Shown in pieces: positions 58,978 to 64,000 of a stretch of 64,000 nt of DNA (the first letter of the stretch is position 1; each line of letters opens with the position of its first letter). Made by a program: the position numbers and the translations under genes. A model generated the notes under the pieces. That model was not told the DNA's origin. It did no database searches and saw only the letters and a list, made by a program, of their open reading frames with translations. The stretch spans positions 177,545 to 241,544 of the forward strand of contig NZ_JAAVVE010000001.1 of NCBI RefSeq assembly GCF_018449795.1, in the 5' to 3' direction. Source of the stretch: Sphingomonas sp. dw_22 (GTDB lineage Bacteria > Pseudomonadota > Alphaproteobacteria > Sphingomonadales > Sphingomonadaceae).

Positions 58978-60461
58978 TGTCCGCGCGCCGCACCGCCAAT
59001 CCGCTGCTCGTCCTGCTGACCGCATCGACGGGCTGCGCGATGACGGTGCTCGATACCAATGTCGTCGCGATCATATTGCCGACGATCGCACGCGATTTCG
59101 GCGCGAGCTTCGCGGACGTCGAATGGGTGGTCAGCACCTATGTGCTGTGCTTCGCCGCGCTGCTCCTGCCGGCAGGTGCGATCGCAGACCGGTTCGGGCG
59201 GCGGCGCGTCTTCCTGATCGGCATCGGCGCGTTCGCGGCGGCATCCCTGCTGTGCGGGATCGCGCCCTCGGCGGCCCTGCTCTATCTCGCCCGCGCACTC
59301 CAGGGCGCAGGCGCGGCATTCCTGCTGGCCCCTGCCCTCGCCGTCATCGGCCACACCTTCCACGGCGAAGCCGAACGCAACCGGGCCTGGGCGATCTGGG
59401 GGGCGATGATGGGGCTCACCATGGTCCTGGCGCCGATCCTGGGCGGGTTGATCGCCCATGCGCTCGGCTGGCGCTGGGCATTCCATATCAACGTGCCGAT
59501 CTGCGCCGCGCTGGCGGGTGCCGCGCTGCTGTTCATCGACGAATCCCGCGACGAAGGCGCCCGCCGCCTCGATCCCGCCGGCATCGTCCTGTTCGCCACG
59601 ACCATGTTCGGCCTGACCTGGGGCCTCATCAACGGACAGGCGCATGGCTGGACCTCGCCGAGCGCCGTGACCGGCTTCATCGGCGGCATCGCCGCGCTCA
59701 TTGCCTTCGTGATCGCCGAGCGCCGCCAGGAACGACCGATGCTGGACCTCGCCTTGTTCGGCAATCCACGGCTGGTCGGCGCGGTATGGGCGATGTTCGC
59801 CTATGCCGCCTGCGCGCAGGTGATGGCATCGCTGCTCCCGCTCTTCCTCCAGAACGGGCTCGGCCGGAGCGCGCTCCAGGCGGGGTTCGCCATGCTCCCC
59901 TTCGCCGCCGCGATGCTCGCCTTTCCCCAGATCGGGCGCCTGCTCGGCCGCCGCCTCGCGTCGCGGCAGATATTGACGCTCGGCCTGCTGATCGTGGGCC
60001 TCGGCAATGCGCTGACCGGCTGGGGCGCATATCTGGGCGCGTGGCCGATCGTGATGGCCGGCATGCTCGTGCTCGGCAGCGGCGGAGGGCTGCTCAACGG
60101 CGAGACGCAGAAGGCGATCATGAGCGTCGTGCCGCGCGAGCGCGCCGGCATGGCTTCGGGAATCAGCACGACCGCGCGCTTCTCCGGCATCCTGCTGGGC
60201 TTCGCGATGCTGAGCGGTATCCTCGCCACCGTCGTCCGGACGGCGCTGGGGGCCGAGCATCGCGCCTTCGCCGATGCCGTGGTCGCCGGCGATCTGCCGC
60301 ACGCCGCCTCAGGTCTCGCCGGCCGCGCATCGCAGATCGTGATCGAGCGCGCCCACATCGCCTATTCGAGCGGCTTTGCGGCCATGCTCACCGTCGCCGC
60401 GCTGATCGCCTGGGCCTCCGCGCTGCTGGTCTGGCGGCTCATGCGGGACCGGAGGCAGTAG
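58977..60461 (+). CDS. MFS drug exporter, DHA2 family (EmrB/QacA-like)
   Basis: 494 residues with about 14 membrane helices. Motif C-like TMVLAPILGGLIA, motif A DRFGRRRVFLIG, and the N-terminal MTVLDTNVVAIILPTIARDF with the Asp of family motif D1. It exports lipophilic compounds using the proton gradient. Coupled to the hydroxylase gene by a one-base overlap, which could link it to a lipid-derived product. Confidence 0.9.
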   Translation: MSARRTANPLLVLLTASTGCAMTVLDTNVVAIILPTIARDFGASFADVEWVVSTYVLCFAALLLPAGAIADRFGRRRVFLIGIGAFAAASLLCGIAPSAALLYLARALQGAGAAFLLAPALAVIGHTFHGEAERNRAWAIWGAMMGLTMVLAPILGGLIAHALGWRWAFHINVPICAALAGAALLFIDESRDEGARRLDPAGIVLFATTMFGLTWGLINGQAHGWTSPSAVTGFIGGIAALIAFVIAERRQERPMLDLALFGNPRLVGAVWAMFAYAACAQVMASLLPLFLQNGLGRSALQAGFAMLPFAAAMLAFPQIGRLLGRRLASRQILTLGLLIVGLGNALTGWGAYLGAWPIVMAGMLVLGSGGGLLNGETQKAIMSVVPRERAGMASGISTTARFSGILLGFAMLSGILATVVRTALGAEHRAFADAVVAGDLPHAASGLAGRASQIVIERAHIAYSSGFAAMLTVAALIAWASALLVWRLMRDRRQ

Positions 60462-60464
60462 AGA

Positions 60465-61214
60465 TCATTTTCGCTTCTGCGCGATCAGCGACGCGATCTC
60501 GGCCGTCAGGATCGGAGTCGCGAGCGAGGTGCCGCTGACGCTCACCCATTTGCCTTCCATGTTCTGCGTCTTCACGCGCAGGCCGAGGCGCCAGGCGAAC
60601 TGATAATCGGCCGTGTCCGGATCGCGCGGACGCGCGCTGAACGAGGCGGGACGATCGTTGCCGTCCATGGCACCGACGAGCCAGACATTCTTGCCGCCCG
60701 CGCGCGCCAGTTCCTTGTAGGGCGGCTCGCCGCGCTGGTTGCCGGCGGCGATCGCGATCTTGATGCCGTGCGCCGAGGCGCGGCGGATCGCCGCCTGCAT
60801 CTCCGGGGTCGGCGAACCGCCGGTCGAGAGATTGATGACGTCGACGCCCAGATCGACCGCCTTGTCGATCGCGGCGATCATGTTGGTATCCAGGAAGCTG
60901 CAGCCGCTGCTGCGATCCATGCACTCGCCCGGCGTGTCGATCCGCAGCGAATAGATCTGGATCGGCGCCCTGGCCTCGCGCGCGATGACGGTGGCGACCT
61001 CGGTGCCATGGTCATGGGCGGGCTGGAACGCCGGCCGGTTCTCGAACACGCCCGCCATGTCATATTCGGCAACCACGAGCGGCGCGAGCAGCGGCGTTTT
61101 GGCGATGCCCGAATCGATCACGGCGATCTTGATCGGCTGCGCGGGACCGACGGGCTTCGCCATGACGGGCGCTGCGAACAGGAACGCCACGAGAGCAACA
61201 AGCATACGCGACAC
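60465..61214 (-). CDS. Exported subtilisin-like serine protease (S8)
   Basis: 249 residues from GTG 61214, 9 bp after AGGGAG. Signal peptide (MLVALVAFLFAAPVMA). Catalytic triad: Asp in IAVIDSGI, His in HDHGTEVA and Ser in SGTSLATP, with the oxyanion Asn in AAGNQRG. No propeptide of normal size is seen between signal and catalytic domain, so it is compact for the family. It ends 3 bp from the convergent exporter gene. Confidence 0.85.
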   Translation of the reverse strand: MSRMLVALVAFLFAAPVMAKPVGPAQPIKIAVIDSGIAKTPLLAPLVVAEYDMAGVFENRPAFQPAHDHGTEVATVIAREARAPIQIYSLRIDTPGECMDRSSGCSFLDTNMIAAIDKAVDLGVDVINLSTGGSPTPEMQAAIRRASAHGIKIAIAAGNQRGEPPYKELARAGGKNVWLVGAMDGNDRPASFSARPRDPDTADYQFAWRLGLRVKTQNMEGKWVSVSGTSLATPILTAEIASLIAQKRK

Positions 61215-61499
61215 GAAACAATACTCCCTCGCGCCGCGAACGCGCGGCACGTGTTGACCTTGTCGGACAGGACATTGCGACCGGACCCGTCGGGTCCGAT
61301 CTCTGCCTGGCGGCGATGTCGATTGCCGGCGGCCTGGCCGATCGGGCTTGCGCCTGCGGACACCTGCGTTTCGCTCGGTCAGGCGATACGCAGCATCTCC
61401 GACCGTGCTTCACGGATCATCGAGACGGCTAGGTAATGCCGATCCATTGCCCGGCAAGGTGGTTTAACAAGTTTTAACGCTTTCCGGGAGGCCGCGCGC

Positions 61500-64000
61500 C
61501 TATAGCGTCTCCGGCGCATGATCGCCCGCAAGCGCGAGCAGCTCGATAAAATTGAGCGACCATTGCGCGACATTGTTGGTGGTGATTCCCGGAATCTCCC
61601 GGCGCGGCTCCAGCGTCGCCGGGCCGACAGCCTCCCGCTCCGCGGCCTGGAGGAAGGGCTGCGCCAGGCGCCCGCCCCTGCCCCGCAGCAGCTCGGTCCA
61701 GGCGCGCCGGGCGAGCACAGGATCCTGCTTCTTGAACGCCGCGAAGGCGGTCATCCGGGCATACCAGACGGTGGTGTAGAGCTTGTCGTCGCCATAGCCG
61801 AACAGCGCGTTGACCGCGCCCGGCCCCAGCGCCTTGACCCGCTCGGGCTCCGGCAGGTTGTAGCTCTCGGCGAACTGGACCAGCGCCGCGTCCCACTTCG
61901 GCATGTCGACCAGCCCGTCCAGCTCGAACAATATCTCCGCGCCGCCGAACACCATCGTCAGCAGATAATAGACCTTGAGGTGATAGCCGATGTCGAAGAG
62001 CTGCCCGGTCGCGGGATCATAGCCGAGCGGCGGGCCGGAGAGCAGGCCATAAGGCATGTCGGCGATCGCCTTCATCCCCTTCAGGATGCGGTCGCGCCAT
62101 CGGGTGTCGCCGGTGCGCTCCCATTCGGTCATCCAGTTGCCGGCAAAGGCGAACCAGTCCGGGCCGCTGCGCGCGATTGCCGGATATTGGGTGGGCTCCA
62201 TGATCTTCCGCACCGGGCTGATCTCGGCGATCTTTTGATCGGAATCGACCACGAAGCGCATCAGGTCGCCGGTGCGCTCGTCGGCGGTGAGGTAATGGAG
62301 GAAGCGGCGGAGCGGCGCCATGCTGATCCGCGGCTCCTTGGCACCGTCGCCCCAATGACGGACGCCGTGGCGGGTGCCGAGCTTGGCGAAGCGGCCGAGA
62401 TGGTAGAAATCGACTTCGCTGGTATGCCGCGTCATCGCCTCCGCCATGCGGAAGCGCCTGGCGTCGCCGGAGCGGAGAAAGGCGGTCCAGAGCCAAAGGT
62501 CCGACCCCATTTCGGAGTTGTCCCAGGCATAGCCGCCGACATCGTAGCGCCAGACATGACGATCGTCGTCATATGTGTGCATGATGTCGCCATAGTCCCA
62601 GAAGCCGGTCCAGTCGCGCTGCTCGACCTCGTGCTGGTAGAAGGCAAGCAGCCGGTCGTATTCGTCCTCCAGCCGCGCCTTGAGCGGGGTGGAGCGATCG
62701 GGCAGCCCCCAGATGCCGAACACGCCGGTCGCATGAAGATGCTCGGGCGAGGCGACCAGCAGCGGCGGCTCGCGCACGATGCCGGCAAGCTGGGCCAGTT
62801 CGGCGCGGGACGGCGTGGCCGGCTGGAGCCAGAGGAACAGCTCGCTTGTCCGCCCAATGCCGGTCGCGGTGGCGAAGCCGGCCTCGTAATCCTCATATTG
62901 CATGTCGAGCCCATGCGGCTCGTCGCTGTAATGGCGCAGGTCCATCGCGCCGCCATCGGGCGACCAGAGCCAGGCGGTGAGCGTCGCCGCATCGCCTTCC
63001 GCGCCGTTGACCTCCAGCGCGGTCGGGTGGCGTTGCCAGAAGTCGCGCAGGCCCAGCGCCACGCCGCCCGAGACGCCGCCCGCATAAGCGAGGCCCCCGC
63101 CCCGCCCGCCATGATCGGCCTTGATCCAGGCGAGGCCCGGCTTGCGGCGCTTGGTGATGGTGAAGGCCCGCGCGCTGCCCTGGAACAGCTTGAAGTCGCC
63201 GAAGCTGGGCACGGTGGCGAGCTGCTCGCGGGTCTTGGCGTCCATCGCGGAGAGCAGGGGCACCGGCTTGCCGTCGAGCTGGTCGCGGAAGCGGTCGGCG
63301 AGCGCGAAGCTGCCCGGCTGCCAGCCCGGCAGGTTGCGCACCGCCTCGCCGAACAGCCCCGCATCCTCGCCGGCGAAGCGGATGTGGCGGTTGTGCAGCT
63401 CGTCGGTCATCGGCACGTCGCAGGCGACGCCGATGCCGCAGAGGAAATCGCTGGTGCCGTCGCCGTCAAAGGCGAAGCTGTGGACGATGCGGACCGGGCC
63501 GCCATCGGCATGGAAGGCCAGCCGCACCGTGAAGGGCAGCCATTCGCGTCCCTCGCCGCGATGCACGCCGTCGACCCGCACCACCGCGCGGACCGGGCCG
63601 CGCTGCTCGACCGTCACCGAATGCACGTCGCTCTCGAAGCTCTGGGTCGCGATCACGGCGCGCTCGCCCGGCAATCCATCCTGCCGGAGCGCAACCAGCC
63701 GGGCGTTGCGCAGCGTCGCGCGGCCCTTGAGCGAAGCGCTGGCGATCAGCGCGCCGCCGCTGCGGGGGATGCGATATTCGGCATCGCCGGAGCGCACGAG
63801 TATCCCGTCCGGCCCCTCGGCTACGCTTACCGGCGCCTGAGGGTTCGCGGGCTTGCCGGGGGCAACCGTCAGCCCTTCGACCGGGAGCCGGCCCGCCGCC
63901 GCATGACCGGTCCATTTGATGCTGCCGTCCGGCCAATAGGCGAGCGGCCAGCTCTGGAGCGGCACCGCCGTCCCGTCCGCCCGACGCGCGGCGAGCGCCG
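61500..64000 (-). CDS. Exo-rhamnogalacturonan lyase-like protein (PL26 type), 5' end outside the window
   Basis: At least 833 residues are visible, and the frame runs to the window edge without a convincing start (upstream residues ALAARRADGTAVPLQSW are clearly coding). The N-terminal PLAYWPDGSIKWTGHA is the signature of the RIFT-barrel domain of PcRGLX-like lyases. It is followed by a beta-rich region and an alpha/alpha-barrel rich in Trp/Tyr (DWTGFWDYGDIMHTYDDDRHVWRYD). Expected to cleave rhamnogalacturonan in pectin. Family assignment rests on motif memory. Confidence 0.7.
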   Translation of the reverse strand, partial: ALAARRADGTAVPLQSWPLAYWPDGSIKWTGHAAAGRLPVEGLTVAPGKPANPQAPVSVAEGPDGILVRSGDAEYRIPRSGGALIASASLKGRATLRNARLVALRQDGLPGERAVIATQSFESDVHSVTVEQRGPVRAVVRVDGVHRGEGREWLPFTVRLAFHADGGPVRIVHSFAFDGDGTSDFLCGIGVACDVPMTDELHNRHIRFAGEDAGLFGEAVRNLPGWQPGSFALADRFRDQLDGKPVPLLSAMDAKTREQLATVPSFGDFKLFQGSARAFTITKRRKPGLAWIKADHGGRGGGLAYAGGVSGGVALGLRDFWQRHPTALEVNGAEGDAATLTAWLWSPDGGAMDLRHYSDEPHGLDMQYEDYEAGFATATGIGRTSELFLWLQPATPSRAELAQLAGIVREPPLLVASPEHLHATGVFGIWGLPDRSTPLKARLEDEYDRLLAFYQHEVEQRDWTGFWDYGDIMHTYDDDRHVWRYDVGGYAWDNSEMGSDLWLWTAFLRSGDARRFRMAEAMTRHTSEVDFYHLGRFAKLGTRHGVRHWGDGAKEPRISMAPLRRFLHYLTADERTGDLMRFVVDSDQKIAEISPVRKIMEPTQYPAIARSGPDWFAFAGNWMTEWERTGDTRWRDRILKGMKAIADMPYGLLSGPPLGYDPATGQLFDIGYHLKVYYLLTMVFGGAEILFELDGLVDMPKWDAALVQFAESYNLPEPERVKALGPGAVNALFGYGDDKLYTTVWYARMTAFAAFKKQDPVLARRAWTELLRGRGGRLAQPFLQAAEREAVGPATLEPRREIPGITTNNVAQWSLNFIELLALAGDHAPETL

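Overview
The window is GC-rich and gene-dense, and it looks like the chromosome of a sphingomonad-type alphaproteobacterium. Evidence for that: a C4-pathway 5-aminolevulinate synthase, many TonB-dependent receptors, exported S9/M1/M28 peptidases, a FecI/FecR pair, the zinc genes zigA/DUF1826/zur, and both cyo and cyanide-insensitive (CioAB-type) quinol oxidases. The assignment is inference from gene content; there is no rRNA or tRNA in the window to confirm it.

Layout. 1-2.4 kb: tail of a TetR regulator and two short-chain dehydrogenases, with a palindromic candidate TetR operator. 2.4-4.5 kb: an EAL-type c-di-GMP protein and a small winged-helix protein. 4.5-7.8 kb: a mobile-DNA scar with two paralogous catalytic-domain-only tyrosine recombinases (one bracketed by exact 20-bp inverted repeats), gene-poor DNA and an AT-rich island. 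7.8-19.1 kb: a two-partner secretion system with a 3187-residue exoprotein made of duplicated beta-helix modules. 19.4-27.1 kb: an ECF sigma/FecR pair, an M28 peptidase, a ParD-like/methionine aminopeptidase operon under a perfect palindrome, and an STN-containing TonB receptor. The receptor and the sigma gene share the promoter signature CGGGAT-N13-CGTCT.

27.2-39 kb is a zinc-starvation (Zur) island: zur, merC-like, zigA, DUF1826, a phosphatase, a FtsX-type ABC transporter with two DUF3299 proteins and a TlpA-like protein, and a ZnuD-like TonB receptor. Matches to one dyad, GATATG-N-TGCA-N-CATATC, lie at the divergent zur/phosphatase promoters, the transporter promoter and the receptor promoter. 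37-45 kb holds four exported hydrolases, then a MerR-family metal regulator facing a third TonB receptor whose promoter has the MerR-type 19-bp spacer. The three TonB receptors are therefore wired to three different sensors: ECF/FecR, Zur and MerR.

47.4-58.1 kb is a respiratory/heme island. A MocR-type regulator, a nitrilase and the bd-type oxidase CioAB plus a DUF2474 peptide form one apparent operon. A 5-aminolevulinate synthase precedes it, and cyoABCD diverges from the synthase. Direct repeats of TGTATGG spaced 31 or 32 bp occur at both the MocR and synthase promoters, so MocR is proposed to coordinate heme supply with oxidase use. 58.2-64 kb: a fatty acid hydroxylase-family protein, a DHA2 exporter, a subtilisin-like protease and a truncated PL26-like rhamnogalacturonan lyase.

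Most interesting candidates: the ParD-like/MetAP operon organised like a toxin-antitoxin locus, the MocR repeat circuit, the inverted-repeat-bounded recombinase, and the nitrilase-CioAB operon.
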